From Pseudomonas koreensis (GTDB taxonomy: Bacteria; Pseudomonadota; Gammaproteobacteria; Pseudomonadales; Pseudomonadaceae): 64,000 nucleotides of DNA. The position numbers and the translations under genes were made by a program. The stretch lies in the NCBI RefSeq assembly GCF_024169245.1, contig NZ_JALJWP010000001.1:4465501-4529500 (forward strand). Reading direction: 5' to 3'. Within the stretch, counting starts at the first letter, position 1, and each line of letters starts with the position of its first letter. Below are positions 28,715-38,161 of the stretch, piece by piece. Below the pieces are notes generated by a model, which searched no databases, had not been told where the DNA came from, and saw only the letters and a program-made list of their open reading frames with translations.

Positions 28715-30132
28715 GTCTGAAAGTCTTCCTGCCGAGTCTGCTGGTGCTGGCCCTCAGCGCCTGCGCCGTCGGCCCCGACTACAAGACCCCAGCTACGGAG
28801 GCGGCCAACATCACGACCGCCACCGACGGCGCCGCCGGGCAAAAGAACTTCGACCGTTCGAAATTCGAAGGCATCTGGTGGCAGCAATTCGACGATCCGA
28901 CCCTCAACCAGTTGGTGAGCCAGTCGCTGCAAGGCAACCGTGAACTGCGCGTGGCGTTCGCCCGTTGGAAAGCCGCCCGGGCGATCCGCGACGATGCCAG
29001 CAACGATGCGATGCCGACCATCACCAGCCGCGCCAGCAGTGACCTGGGCAAAGGCCAGATTCCCGGCCAGACCACCGACCGGGTCAATAGCGAACGCTAT
29101 GACCTGGGTCTGGACATGGCCTGGGAGCTCGATCTGTTCGGGCGCATCCAGCGCAATCTGGAAGCCAGCGACGCCGACCAGCAGGCTGCCGAAGCCGATC
29201 TGTATCAGCTGCAAGTCACCATGATTGCCGAACTGGTCGACGCCTACGGTCAACTGCGCGGCGCCCAACTGCGGGAAAAAATCGCCGTGGCCAACCTCAA
29301 CAACCAGGAGGAGTCGCGCAAGATCACCATCAGCCTGCGTGACGCCGGTGTCGGTGATCAGCTCGATGTCGAGCGCGCCGATGCGCGTCTGGCCAACGTC
29401 GAAGCCAGCGTGCCGCAGTTGCAGGCGGAACAGGTGCGGCAGAAGAACCGTATCGCCACCCTGCTTGGTGAGCGCCCGGACAAACTGACCGTCGACCTCA
29501 GCCCGAAAGACCTGCCGGCCATCGCCAAGGCGCTGCCGATCGGTGATCCGGGCGAACTGCTGCAACGTCGTCCCGACATCCTTAGCGCGGAGCGGCAACT
29601 GGCTTCGGCCACTGCGCGAATCGGCGTGGCGAAGGCCGACCTGTTTCCGCGTGTCAGCCTTAGCGGCTTTCTCGGCTGGACGGCCGGGCGTGGCTCGCAG
29701 ATCGGTTCCTCGGCGGCCAATGCCTGGGCACTCGGCCCGAGCATCACCTGGGCTGCGTTTGACCTCGGCAGCGTCCGCGCCCGTTTGCGTGGCGCCGACG
29801 CCGATGCCGAAGGCGCACTGGCCAACTACGAGCAGCAAGTGCTGCTGGCTTTGGAAGAATCGGAAAATGCTTTCAGTGATTACGGCAAACGTCAGCAACG
29901 CCTGATCTCGCTGATCCGTCAGAGTGAATCGAGCCGCAAGGCTGCCGATCTGGCAGAAATCCGCTACCGCGAAGGCACCACCGACTTCCTCGTCCTGCTC
30001 GACGCCCAGCGTGAACGCCTGAACGCCGAGGACACGCAGGCCCAGGCCGAAGTCGATCTGTATCGCGGCATCGTCGCCATTTACAAGGCCCTCGGCGGTG
30101 GCTGGCAACCGGAGACGGTCGCCAGCAAGTAA
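28711..30132 (+). CDS. oprN: RND efflux outer-membrane channel OprN
   Basis: Outer-membrane TolC/OprM-type lipoprotein channel, 473 aa, completing MexEF-OprN. Lipobox LALSAC gives acylated Cys18. The following VGPDYKTP is the universal NodT-family start. The two structural repeats are visible (LNQLVSQSLQGNRELRVAFARWKAARA; GELLQRRPDILSAERQLASATARIGVAKADLFPRVSLSGFLGW; SWAAFDLGSVRARL-like ITWAAFDLGSVRA; YREGTTDFLVLLDAQRERLNAED). It overlaps mexF by 4 bp and is followed by a strong terminator. Confidence 0.93.
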   Translation: MSLKVFLPSLLVLALSACAVGPDYKTPATEAANITTATDGAAGQKNFDRSKFEGIWWQQFDDPTLNQLVSQSLQGNRELRVAFARWKAARAIRDDASNDAMPTITSRASSDLGKGQIPGQTTDRVNSERYDLGLDMAWELDLFGRIQRNLEASDADQQAAEADLYQLQVTMIAELVDAYGQLRGAQLREKIAVANLNNQEESRKITISLRDAGVGDQLDVERADARLANVEASVPQLQAEQVRQKNRIATLLGERPDKLTVDLSPKDLPAIAKALPIGDPGELLQRRPDILSAERQLASATARIGVAKADLFPRVSLSGFLGWTAGRGSQIGSSAANAWALGPSITWAAFDLGSVRARLRGADADAEGALANYEQQVLLALEESENAFSDYGKRQQRLISLIRQSESSRKAADLAEIRYREGTTDFLVLLDAQRERLNAEDTQAQAEVDLYRGIVAIYKALGGGWQPETVASK

Positions 30133-30181
30133 AGGTTGTTAAAGAGCTCCTTTGGTTGGCCGCAACCAACCAATTTTTTTG

Positions 30182-30213
30182 CCCCGCGTATCATTCGGTC
30201 GCGGGGTTTTTTT
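30182..30213 (+). terminator. intrinsic terminator of mexEF-oprN
   Basis: Perfect CCCCGCG / CGCGGGG stem, 11-base loop and seven T residues, about 50 bp after the oprN stop. Confidence 0.95.
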
Positions 30214-30236
30214 ATGCCACTGAATCACCAATCCCG

Positions 30237-30350
30237 TGTAGGAGCTGTCGAGTGCAACGAGGCTGCGATTCTTGATGGGAATGTAGCCGGGGACGCTCTG
30301 CGTCCCAAGATCAAAAGATCGCAGCCTCGTTGCACTCGACAGCTCCTACA
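30237..30350. repeat. long intergenic inverted repeat, 33-bp perfect arms
   Basis: Arms 30237-30269 and 30318-30350 (starting TGTAGGAGCTGTCGAGTGCA) are perfect reverse complements and match the element at 4917-5021 apart from one base near the tip. The loop contains a small secondary hairpin (GGGACGCTCTGCGTCCC-like) related to the repeat at 59048-59153. It lies between the oprN terminator and the convergent HlyD gene. Confidence 0.85.
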
Positions 30351-30356
30351 GGGGGA

Positions 30357-31301
30357 TCAGGGTTCCAGGACGGTGACGGTGGCTGTGGTGCCCGCGCGCA
30401 AGCGATTCTTGCCGGCAAAATCACCATCAATGCCGATGCGAACCGGCACCCGCTGCGCCAGTTTGACCCAGGTGTAACTTGGATTGATGTTTGCCAGCAG
30501 TCGGCTGCCCGGCGCGTTTTCGCGGTCGGCAATCGCGAAGGCGATGCTTTCGACCGTGCCGCCGAAACTCTCACCGCTCATCAACTGAACGCGCACCCGG
30601 TCGCCCTCTTCGATTCGCGGCAGTTTGGTTTCTTCGAAGTAACCGCTGACGTAGAACGAATTGCTGTCAACCAATGCCAGCAATGCCCCACCCGCCTGCG
30701 CGTAATCGCCTTGACGGGTCAGCAGGTTGGTCACGTAACCGCTGACTGGCGACTCGACACGGGTACGCTGCAAGTCCAGCTCAGCCTGGGTCAGCGCGGC
30801 AATCGCCAACTGCACGTTGGCTTCGGCCAGCCCGAGGTTGGCCTGATTGCGCAACAGATCCGCCTGGGCAACCGCCACGTCGGTACTGGCCTTCTCCCAT
30901 TCCTCACCGGAGATGGCAAAGCCCTGCTTCAGCGTGCGGCGCCGGCGCTCCTCGCTCTGGCGCTGTTTGAGCAACGCTTCACTGGCAACAATTGCCGCCT
31001 GCGATTGCCCCAGCGACGCCTTGGACACTTCCACCGAACGCCGGGCATGTTCGACTGCCAATTGATAGCGCGCCGGATCGATCTCCAACAGCAATTGGCC
31101 CTTGTCGACATGCTGGTTGTCCTGAACCGCCAGTTTGACGATACGCCCCGAAACATCCGCCGACAGCGTCACCACATCCGCCCTTACCCGGGCGTCCCGC
31201 GTCCAGGGCGCGCGGGTGTAATACTCCCAGGCGAACCAGCCGAGGACGATCGCCAGGATCACCACTGCCACGGTCATCATTCGTGCTACTAGTGCTTTCA
31301 A
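30357..31301 (-). CDS. HlyD-family efflux adaptor (AaeA/EmrA-like)
   Basis: Periplasmic adaptor subunit of an aromatic-acid-type efflux pump, 314 aa. One N-terminal membrane anchor (MTVAVVILAIVLGWFAWEYY), then YTRAPWTRDARVRADVVTLSADVSGRI, typical of AaeA. Long coiled-coil hairpin about residues 80-190 (many Arg/Glu/Gln heptads, SEERRRRTLKQGF), lipoyl return TRVESPVSGYVTNLLTRQGDY, then beta-barrel. It is the last gene in a three-gene set (FUSC permease, DUF1656, adaptor), separated by only 4 bp from the DUF1656 gene. The transported substrate is unknown. Confidence 0.9.
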   Translation of the reverse strand: MKALVARMMTVAVVILAIVLGWFAWEYYTRAPWTRDARVRADVVTLSADVSGRIVKLAVQDNQHVDKGQLLLEIDPARYQLAVEHARRSVEVSKASLGQSQAAIVASEALLKQRQSEERRRRTLKQGFAISGEEWEKASTDVAVAQADLLRNQANLGLAEANVQLAIAALTQAELDLQRTRVESPVSGYVTNLLTRQGDYAQAGGALLALVDSNSFYVSGYFEETKLPRIEEGDRVRVQLMSGESFGGTVESIAFAIADRENAPGSRLLANINPSYTWVKLAQRVPVRIGIDGDFAGKNRLRAGTTATVTVLEP

Positions 31302-31305
31302 GACA

Positions 31306-31506
31306 TCAGGCTCCCATCAATAGAATCAGCGTGGCACAGACACAGGCGTAAAGAGCGCCTTCGAACAGCGCTTCATGCCAGACCAGGCGGAGCACACCCA
31401 GGCGTCGCAGGCACCAGTCCAGCAACATGAAAATCGGGATTGCCAGCAATAGCGCCTGAGCAATGGGCGGCAGATAGACGCCGCCAATCTCGAAATCAAT
31501 GGGCAA
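31306..31506 (-). CDS. DUF1656 (AaeX-like) small membrane protein
   Basis: 66-aa protein with two membrane segments (IAQALLLAIPIFMLLDWCL and ALYACVCATLILLMGA), the standard DUF1656 companion of FUSC/AaeB pumps. The start is TTG (LPIDFEIGGVYLPP), with AAGGAG nine bases upstream. An in-frame ATG at 31575 would add 23 residues of non-protein-like sequence and a large overlap. With the TTG start it overlaps the end of the FUSC gene by 11 bp. Confidence 0.85.
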   Translation of the reverse strand: MPIDFEIGGVYLPPIAQALLLAIPIFMLLDWCLRRLGVLRLVWHEALFEGALYACVCATLILLMGA

Positions 31507-33631
31507 GTTGCGGTTCTCCTTGCAGAACTTGAGGTTGCAGATGCGCGCCGTGGCGCTCGAGAAACGAAACGACAATCAGCAGCGCCACGCGCATACGGAA
31601 CACCGACCATAGATGTTCGTGACTGGCGGCGTGCAGCTCGTCCAGCTCATCTCCGAGTTGGTGCAGCGTGGCAAGCAGTGCGGCAAGTTGCACCTCATCG
31701 CGTCCGGCAACCAACCGACCGGTTTTGCGTAACGCCGACGCCAGGCGCTGGCTGAATGCATCGGTGAGTAGCGCGTTGTTCTGCGCCTGCTGCCGCAGCT
31801 GGTGCATAGCGACGCCTAAAGCCACGCAAGCCAGGCTGATTTCATACAGGCGCTGCATGGCAAGATCGTTCGCCGCTGGCAGCAGGCCGAGCATGCTGGT
31901 CAGGCGATCGGTCATCCGACTCTCGAAGGCGAATTGTTGTTCATCGTTTGCCGGCATTTTGCTCAGTTGGTACACCTGCTCCCGCGCTTCGCCGTACAAA
32001 CGGCGAATGCGCAAGTCCGGGCGGAAGGGAAAGATCAGCGCATAGACGATCAACGCCAGCATCGCTGCACTGACATAAGCGCCGGCAAATTCGAACCATT
32101 GAATCGCTGTGTTCTGCCCAGTGCCGGTATTTTGCGGTCCGAGCATGAGAAAACTCGACAGGCCAAGACCCATGCCGATCCCGGCGGTGGCCGGACTGGA
32201 AATTCCCACCGCAATGGCATACAGCAACGGCGCGAGCAGCAAGGCCAATAACTCGAAATCACTGATCGCCGGCACCAGCATGAATTGATAGAACGCCGAC
32301 ACCACCAGCGCCAGGCCCAAGCCACGGGCATAGCTTTGCGCGGCCATCAACGGACGCGGGAAGGTCGCCATCAGCGAGCAGAGAATCCCCACCAGAATCA
32401 TCCCGCCGCGGGCGCCATCCCATGCCGTCTCGATCCAGATCAAGCCGGAGACCAGCAGCGCGGTAAAGGCGCGAATCGCATTCATCGAGGCCAAAGTGAA
32501 ATCCAGATGCAACGGACTGCTCTGCCCGCGATACAGACAACTGGCCGGGCGCCCTTCCTGGATGGCGTCGCTCAGCTCGAGAATCTGATCCAGTTGCTGC
32601 AGCAGTCGCGCCTGCTCCCAACGCAACGCCCAGGCCAGTGAGCGCAGGGTCGCGCTCATGTTCTCGGTCTGTTGCTCGGCCTTGTAGGCCAAGGCTTCGA
32701 ACTGTTGCTGCAAAGTGACAAAGCGCTGCCGATCCGCTCCAGACAGCGCGCGCCCCTGTTGCGCCAACTGCTCCAGCAATACCAGTTCCTCGGCCCGCAG
32801 CTGCTGCACCTCCAGCGGCAGATCGCCCTCCCAGCGTTCCATGAGCAATTCACGTTGATGACGCAGCGCGGTCAGGCGCGATGTCAGCAGCATCAGTTGA
32901 TTGCCGAGCAGCAACACCAGGTTGTCGGCACTGCGCAAACGTGGCGCATCGAAATACAAATGGCGCCGCAACCCTTCCAGCGCGCTGATCTCGCCGAGCA
33001 GTTGCATTTGCCGCCGCTGGAAATCCGCTTCGCTTTCTTCCGTGCGAAGCACTTCGGCGGCGTGGCTGGCGGCCAGTTTGATCACTTGATCGACCTTGGC
33101 GAAATAACCCTTGGCGACGGCTTCAGGCCGGGCCGTCAGCAAACTGACCACGCAGACGCAGGCCACCGCCAGCAGGGTTTCGGTGACTCGGGTGACGGCG
33201 AGCAAAAAGGTGCCGTCCTGATCCGGAATCGCCAGCAACGCCACGACCACAGCGGTGTAACCACTGAGCACGAACGCCTGAGAGCTGGTGTAACGCAACA
33301 ATGTGCCACCGGCGGTGCACAGCGCCAGCCACAAAGCCAATGTAGTAATGAACGGCAGCGGCGCCTGAGGAAAGATCGCCATGATCAGCACTGCCACCGC
33401 CGCACCCACGGTGGTACCGATGACCTGGCCAAAACTGCGCGCCAGCGCCATCCCCGCCAACGGCTGGCTGACAATCACCACGGCCATGATCGACCATTTA
33501 GGCTGTTCGAGATCGAAGATGAACGCCAGATAAAGGGTCAACAGCCCAGCGGCGATGGTCCGCAGGGCAAACAGCAAAACAGCCTGACCGGGATGGATCA
33601 AAGCCTTGAAATAGGTGAACAGCGCAGACAT
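31496..33631 (-). CDS. FUSC-family efflux permease (AaeB-like)
   Basis: Inner-membrane component of an aromatic-compound/fusaric-acid-type efflux system, 711 aa. Two blocks of about five or six membrane segments each flank a large cytoplasmic domain. N-terminal block: ALRTIAAGLLTLYLAFIFDLEQPKWSIMAVVIVSQPLAGMALARSFGQVIGTTVGAAVAVLIM, characteristic FUSC sequence. C-terminal block: SAAMLALIVYALIFPFRP and nearby segments. It starts at MSALFTYFKALIHPG; in-frame upstream codons (to 33730) do not look coding. It is first gene of the FUSC-DUF1656-HlyD operon; the divergent TPR gene lies 170 bp away. Confidence 0.92.
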   Translation of the reverse strand: MSALFTYFKALIHPGQAVLLFALRTIAAGLLTLYLAFIFDLEQPKWSIMAVVIVSQPLAGMALARSFGQVIGTTVGAAVAVLIMAIFPQAPLPFITTLALWLALCTAGGTLLRYTSSQAFVLSGYTAVVVALLAIPDQDGTFLLAVTRVTETLLAVACVCVVSLLTARPEAVAKGYFAKVDQVIKLAASHAAEVLRTEESEADFQRRQMQLLGEISALEGLRRHLYFDAPRLRSADNLVLLLGNQLMLLTSRLTALRHQRELLMERWEGDLPLEVQQLRAEELVLLEQLAQQGRALSGADRQRFVTLQQQFEALAYKAEQQTENMSATLRSLAWALRWEQARLLQQLDQILELSDAIQEGRPASCLYRGQSSPLHLDFTLASMNAIRAFTALLVSGLIWIETAWDGARGGMILVGILCSLMATFPRPLMAAQSYARGLGLALVVSAFYQFMLVPAISDFELLALLLAPLLYAIAVGISSPATAGIGMGLGLSSFLMLGPQNTGTGQNTAIQWFEFAGAYVSAAMLALIVYALIFPFRPDLRIRRLYGEAREQVYQLSKMPANDEQQFAFESRMTDRLTSMLGLLPAANDLAMQRLYEISLACVALGVAMHQLRQQAQNNALLTDAFSQRLASALRKTGRLVAGRDEVQLAALLATLHQLGDELDELHAASHEHLWSVFRMRVALLIVVSFLERHGAHLQPQVLQGEPQLAH

Positions 33632-33801
33632 GGGCACACTCTTTAAAACGACTTCTGCAAGCGTAGACACTGCCACAAAAGCCTGACGGATTTCACAGTC
33701 GACACGTGTCGTAGGACGATTCGCTGGCAAGGGTTTGACTCACGCGCCAAGCTGACCGAAGCTTGCCGCTCTGCTCAAGTTCGAAGCTTTCGGAAACCCG
33801 C

Positions 33802-34857
33802 ATGACTCAGTCCCGCCGCAACCTGCTGATCGGCCTTGGCCTCGTACTGATCCTCGGCGTCGTCTGGCTGTCTTTGCGCAGCAGCACACCGACCATCCCC
33901 GATGCTATCAAACACGGCTACAGCGAAGCGCTGAACGCCGCGCGCACCGGTGAACCCGGAGCGGCGCGCCAGTTGTACCAGCAATTGGGCCGTCCGGACA
34001 TATCGGTCAAGCGCCGCGTCTGGCTGCATGGCGAGCTGCCCAATTACCCAAGCCCCCAAGCGCTTAAACTGGCTGACATCGACCTGCATCACGATGCGCC
34101 GCAAGTGCGCGTCGCGGCGATCAAAAGCATCGTCGGTCTGGTGCCCGGCGGACAGCGCAGCCTGTTGCTCGGACCGTTGCTGGAAGATGAGGAGCAAGCT
34201 GTCCGTTTCGCCGCGATCAATGCCTTGCTCGGCCTGACGCCTGACGAGCTGGGCCTGTATTTCGCGCCGCTGCAGCAGGCCATCGATGGCTGGCAGCAGA
34301 CCCTCGAAAGCCAGCCGGAAAGCGCCGCCAACTACGCTCAACTGGCGCGCCTCTATATTCACAACGCTGAATACAAACAGGCGCGGCAAGCGCTGGATAA
34401 TACCTTGCGTATGGAGCCCGGCAACTTGCCGGCGCTGGTGATGCAAATCGATGTGCTCGACCGCCAGGGCCAGAGCGATGCCGCTCGCCAGTTGCTCGCC
34501 CGCCAACTCAAGGCGCAGCCTGATTCGGCCTATCTGCAACATGCCCTCGGCCTGTGGCTGTTGCACCACGGCCAGCGCGAGTATGCCCTGCTCGGCCTGT
34601 CCAAAGCCGTCGAGCTGGAACCTGACAACAAGGATTATCGCTACGACCTCGCGACCACCCTGCACAGCGCAGAAGAACTGGAAGCGGCGCAGAAACAGCT
34701 GCAGGAAATCGTCCAGCGCCACCCGGCCGACCGCAAGGCGCGGGTATTACTGATCAACTATTGGAAGGAAACCGGCCAGTTGCAGAATGTGCAGATTCTG
34801 CTGGCGCAACTCGAACAACTGAATCCGGATGATCCGGCCCTGCAACAAGGTCTTTAA
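33802..34857 (+). CDS. membrane-anchored tetratricopeptide-repeat protein
   Basis: 351 aa with one N-terminal membrane anchor (NLLIGLGLVLILGVVWLSL). Residues about 60-155 are HEAT-like (QVRVAAIKSIVGLVPGGQ, AVRFAAINALLGLTPDEL). Residues about 165-350 are TPR units (ANYAQLARLYIHNAEYKQARQALDNTLRMEP, ALVMQIDVLDRQGQSDAARQLL, YLQHALGLWLLHHGQREYALLGLSKAVELEPDN). It is probably a periplasm-facing scaffold. The start follows GGAA in a good position. It precedes kaiC by 132 bp on the same strand; no specific function can be assigned. Confidence 0.85.
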   Translation: MTQSRRNLLIGLGLVLILGVVWLSLRSSTPTIPDAIKHGYSEALNAARTGEPGAARQLYQQLGRPDISVKRRVWLHGELPNYPSPQALKLADIDLHHDAPQVRVAAIKSIVGLVPGGQRSLLLGPLLEDEEQAVRFAAINALLGLTPDELGLYFAPLQQAIDGWQQTLESQPESAANYAQLARLYIHNAEYKQARQALDNTLRMEPGNLPALVMQIDVLDRQGQSDAARQLLARQLKAQPDSAYLQHALGLWLLHHGQREYALLGLSKAVELEPDNKDYRYDLATTLHSAEELEAAQKQLQEIVQRHPADRKARVLLINYWKETGQLQNVQILLAQLEQLNPDDPALQQGL

Positions 34858-34989
34858 TCAAAGTACAGCAGGTGAAACTCGCCGGCTTTCGAAAGATAAA
34901 GCGGAACCGTGAACACGCCCTGAGGTCAAGTCATTCAGGCGGCTCACTTAAGCCAGCCGCCGGTTACCCTAGTCATAAGAGGGCATTTT

Positions 34990-36492
34990 TTGACTACATC
35001 AAACGAGTTGATCAGTGCGAAAGCTGCCGTTGGCATCGCAGGTCTGGATGACATCCTCGCCGGTGGCCTGTCTCGCGGCCATGTGTTTTTGCTTGAGGGT
35101 GAACCCGGAACCGGCAAAACCACGGTGGCACTGCATTTCCTCCGCGCCGGTGCGCTGGCCGGGGAACGCTGCCTGTACATCACTCTCTCGGAAACCGAGA
35201 AAGAACTGCGTCAAGGTGCACTCTCCCACGGCTGGGAGCTGAACGAGAACATCCAGATCTTCGAACTGACGCCGCCGGAAAGCCTGCTTAATGCCGAGCA
35301 TCAGCAAAGCCTGTTGTATTCCTCGGACCTTGAGCTGGGTGAGGCGACCAAGCAGATTTTCGAAGTGGTCGAACGCTTCAAACCGACCCGCGTAGTGCTC
35401 GACAGCCTCTCGGAAATCCGTCTGCTGGCGCAAAGCTCGCTGCGTTACCGTCGGCAGATTCTGGCGATCAAGCACTATTTCGTGCGCTACGACGCCACCG
35501 TCCTGCTGCTTGATGACCTGACCACCGAGTCCCTCGACAAAACGGTGCACAGTGTCGCCCACGGCGTGATCCGCCTTGAAGAGCTGACACCGAGCTACGG
35601 TGCCGAGCGGCGTCGCGTTCGGGTGGTCAAGTATCGCGGACAGAAATACCGGGGCGGTTTCCACGATTTCACCATCATGGGTGACGGCGTCCACGTGTTC
35701 CCACGTTTGGTAGCGGCCGAACATCGCGGCGACTATGCACGATTGCAGTTGTCCAGCGGTATCGCGCAAATGGACGCCCTGCTCGGCGGCGGTATCGAGA
35801 CCGGCTCCAGCACGCTTATTCTCGGCCCGGCCGGTACCGGCAAATCGTTGATTTCGATGATCTTCGCCGCCGCTGCGGTGGCCCGGGGCGAGAAAGCCGC
35901 GCTGTTCATTTTCGATGAAGAGCTGGGTTTGCTGTTCGAGCGTATGCGCCACATCGGTATCGATCTGAAAGCTTTGCAGGCGACGGGCAATCTGCTGATC
36001 GAGCAGGTCGACGCCGCTGAGCTGTCTCCCGGCGAGTTGTCCCACCGCGTGCGCCGTTGCGTTGATGAGCGCGACATCAAGACCGTCGTCATCGACAGTA
36101 TCAACGGCTATCAAGCGGCGATGCCGGAAGAAAACGCGCTGGTGCTGCACATGCACGAGCTGCTGCTGTACCTCAACCGTAAAGGCGCGGCGACCTTCAT
36201 GACTGTTGCCCAGCACGGTCTGGTCGGTGACATGCAGGCGCCGGTCGATATCACTTACCTGGCCGACACGGTGATTCTGTTGCGTTACTTCGAAGCCCTG
36301 GGCAAGGTCCGTCGGGCAATTTCGATTATCAAGAAACGCACCGGCAATCACGAATCGACCATTCGTGAATATCGGATCTCCTCGCGCGGCATAACCATCG
36401 GCCAACCGCTGGAATCGTTCCAGGGCGTGTTGCGTGGCGTGCCGACTTATATGGGAGCGAGCAATCCATTGCTCGAGGATGAAAGCTTGTGA
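34990..36492 (+). CDS. kaiC: KaiC-like double-domain RecA-fold ATPase
   Basis: 500-aa member of the KaiC family with both RecA-like domains. CI: GLDDILAGGLSRGHVFLLEGEPGTGKTT (Walker A K43), Walker B-like RVVLDSLSEIRLLA. CII: MDALLGGGIETGSSTLILGPAGTGKSL (K285), then FIFDEELGLLFERMRHIG retaining the paired glutamates, and KTVVIDSINGYQAAM. In non-cyanobacteria such proteins are linked to stress responses instead of clocks; no KaiA or KaiB is visible. The start is TTG with AGAGGG upstream. The TGA stop overlaps the GTG start of the hybrid kinase by 4 bp, so the ATPase and kinase are made together and probably act together. Confidence 0.88.
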   Translation: MTTSNELISAKAAVGIAGLDDILAGGLSRGHVFLLEGEPGTGKTTVALHFLRAGALAGERCLYITLSETEKELRQGALSHGWELNENIQIFELTPPESLLNAEHQQSLLYSSDLELGEATKQIFEVVERFKPTRVVLDSLSEIRLLAQSSLRYRRQILAIKHYFVRYDATVLLLDDLTTESLDKTVHSVAHGVIRLEELTPSYGAERRRVRVVKYRGQKYRGGFHDFTIMGDGVHVFPRLVAAEHRGDYARLQLSSGIAQMDALLGGGIETGSSTLILGPAGTGKSLISMIFAAAAVARGEKAALFIFDEELGLLFERMRHIGIDLKALQATGNLLIEQVDAAELSPGELSHRVRRCVDERDIKTVVIDSINGYQAAMPEENALVLHMHELLLYLNRKGAATFMTVAQHGLVGDMQAPVDITYLADTVILLRYFEALGKVRRAISIIKKRTGNHESTIREYRISSRGITIGQPLESFQGVLRGVPTYMGASNPLLEDESL

Positions 36493-38159
36493 CGGTGAAC
36501 ACGCCGTTGGCTGAACGGGTGCTGATTCTGGCGCCCATGGGTCGCGACAGTCAGGTCGCGCTGATGATTCTCAACGAAGCCGGTTATGGCGGCATGGTGG
36601 CGCCAAATCTCGGCGCTCTGTGCACCGAGCTGGAGGTCGGTGCCGGGCTGCTGCTGATTGCTGCTGAGGCGTTGCGCGGACCGGAACTGGAAGCGCTTAT
36701 CGCCTATCTTGACCACCAGCCCGCCTGGTCGGACATGCCAATTGTCCTGCTGACTCATCACGGCGGCGAAGAACAAGGGCCGCCGTCGCGCCTCAGTACA
36801 CTGTTAGGCAACGTGACTTTTCTCGAGCGCCCTTTCCATCCCGCGACATTGGTCAGTCTGGTCTCTGCCGCCCTGCGTGGGCGGCGACGACAATACGAAG
36901 CCCGCGATCGCCTGATCGACCTGAGTGACAGCGAACGGCGTTTGCAATCGACTCTCGAGACACTTGAGCAACAGGTCGAAGAGCGGACAACGCAACTTCG
37001 CCACAACGAAGAAGCCCTGCGTCAATCGCAGAAAATGGAAGCCGTCGGCCAGCTCACCGGCGGCATCGCTCACGACTTCAACAATATGCTCACCGGGATC
37101 ATCGGCAGCCTCGAACTGCTGCGCCGACGTTTGGCCAGAGGCCGCACTGAAGATCTCGACAGCCTGATCGATCTCGGCGTGACCTCCGCCAACCGCGCCG
37201 CCGGCTTGACCCATCGTTTGCTGGCATTTTCGCGCCGTCAGTCACTCGACCCGAAAGCCGTGCAAATGAATACGCTGGTGCTGTCGATGGGCGAGTTGCT
37301 GCAACGCAGCCTCAATGAAAGCATTCATCTGGAGATGCGCCTGGACGACAACCTCTGGGTGGCCGAAGCCGATCCGAATCAACTGGAGAGCGCCCTGCTC
37401 AACCTGGTGATCAACGCCCGCGATGCCATGCCCGATGGCGGCAAGTTGGTCGTGGAAACCAGCAATCAAGTGCTGCACCGCGATTTCACCGAGGCCTACA
37501 GCAACCTGGAGCCGGGCGATTACGTGATGCTCAGCGTCACCGACAACGGCAGCGGCATGCCGCAGAGTGTGGTCAGCCGTGCGTTCGATCCGTTCTTCAC
37601 CACCAAGCCCATCGGTCAGGGCACCGGACTGGGCCTGTCGATGATTTACGGCTTCAGTAAACAGTCACGTGGGCATGTGTCGATCGACAGTGAAGTCGAT
37701 CAAGGCACCACGGTAAAACTCTACCTGCCGCGTTTCCGTGGTGAGGAAGTGGAAATTCCCGTCTCGGACTCGCAGCAGGCTCCGTATGCGATGGATGGCG
37801 AGACCGTACTCATCGTCGAAGACGATCCGGCAGTGCGTGTGTTGGTCAGCGCCGTGCTCAGCGAGTTGGGTTACGCGTTCGTCGAGGCCGGTGATGCCGA
37901 CGGCGCCATGCCGATTCTCAACTCGACGCAACGCATCGATCTGCTGATCAGCGACGTTGGCCTGCCGGGGATGAACGGTCGGCAACTGGCGGAAGTCGGT
38001 CGGCAATACCGGCCAGGTCTGAAGGTGCTGTTCATCACCGGTTATGCCGAGCACGCGGCGGTGCGCGGTGGCTTCCTCGACTCGGGGATGCAGATGATCA
38101 CCAAGCCGTTCACTTTTGATCTGCTCACTGCCAAGGTGCGGGAGATGATCAACAGTTGA
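36489..38159 (+). CDS. hybrid sensor histidine kinase/response regulator coupled to KaiC
   Basis: 556-aa cytoplasmic kinase. Residues 1-130 form a degenerate receiver-like domain (RVLILAPMGRDSQVALMIL... VTFLERPFHPATLVSLV) without a clear phospho-Asp. A coiled coil (about 140-185) leads to the HisKA box GGIAHDFNNMLTG with H195. The ATPase domain has N (LVINARDAM), G1 (VTDNGSGMP), F (FDPFFTTK) and G2 (GQGTGLGLSMIYG). The C-terminal receiver has D489 in LLISDVGLPGMNG and Lys in ITKPF. There is no membrane segment, so the signal is internal, plausibly KaiC itself given the 4-bp overlap. Confidence 0.9.
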   Translation: MTVNTPLAERVLILAPMGRDSQVALMILNEAGYGGMVAPNLGALCTELEVGAGLLLIAAEALRGPELEALIAYLDHQPAWSDMPIVLLTHHGGEEQGPPSRLSTLLGNVTFLERPFHPATLVSLVSAALRGRRRQYEARDRLIDLSDSERRLQSTLETLEQQVEERTTQLRHNEEALRQSQKMEAVGQLTGGIAHDFNNMLTGIIGSLELLRRRLARGRTEDLDSLIDLGVTSANRAAGLTHRLLAFSRRQSLDPKAVQMNTLVLSMGELLQRSLNESIHLEMRLDDNLWVAEADPNQLESALLNLVINARDAMPDGGKLVVETSNQVLHRDFTEAYSNLEPGDYVMLSVTDNGSGMPQSVVSRAFDPFFTTKPIGQGTGLGLSMIYGFSKQSRGHVSIDSEVDQGTTVKLYLPRFRGEEVEIPVSDSQQAPYAMDGETVLIVEDDPAVRVLVSAVLSELGYAFVEAGDADGAMPILNSTQRIDLLISDVGLPGMNGRQLAEVGRQYRPGLKVLFITGYAEHAAVRGGFLDSGMQMITKPFTFDLLTAKVREMINS

Positions 38160-38161
38160 AC

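Noticed and set aside
34990..36492. A circadian oscillator around kaiC
   Set aside because: No kaiA or kaiB is present, and the partner is a histidine kinase/receiver; a clock cannot be supported.
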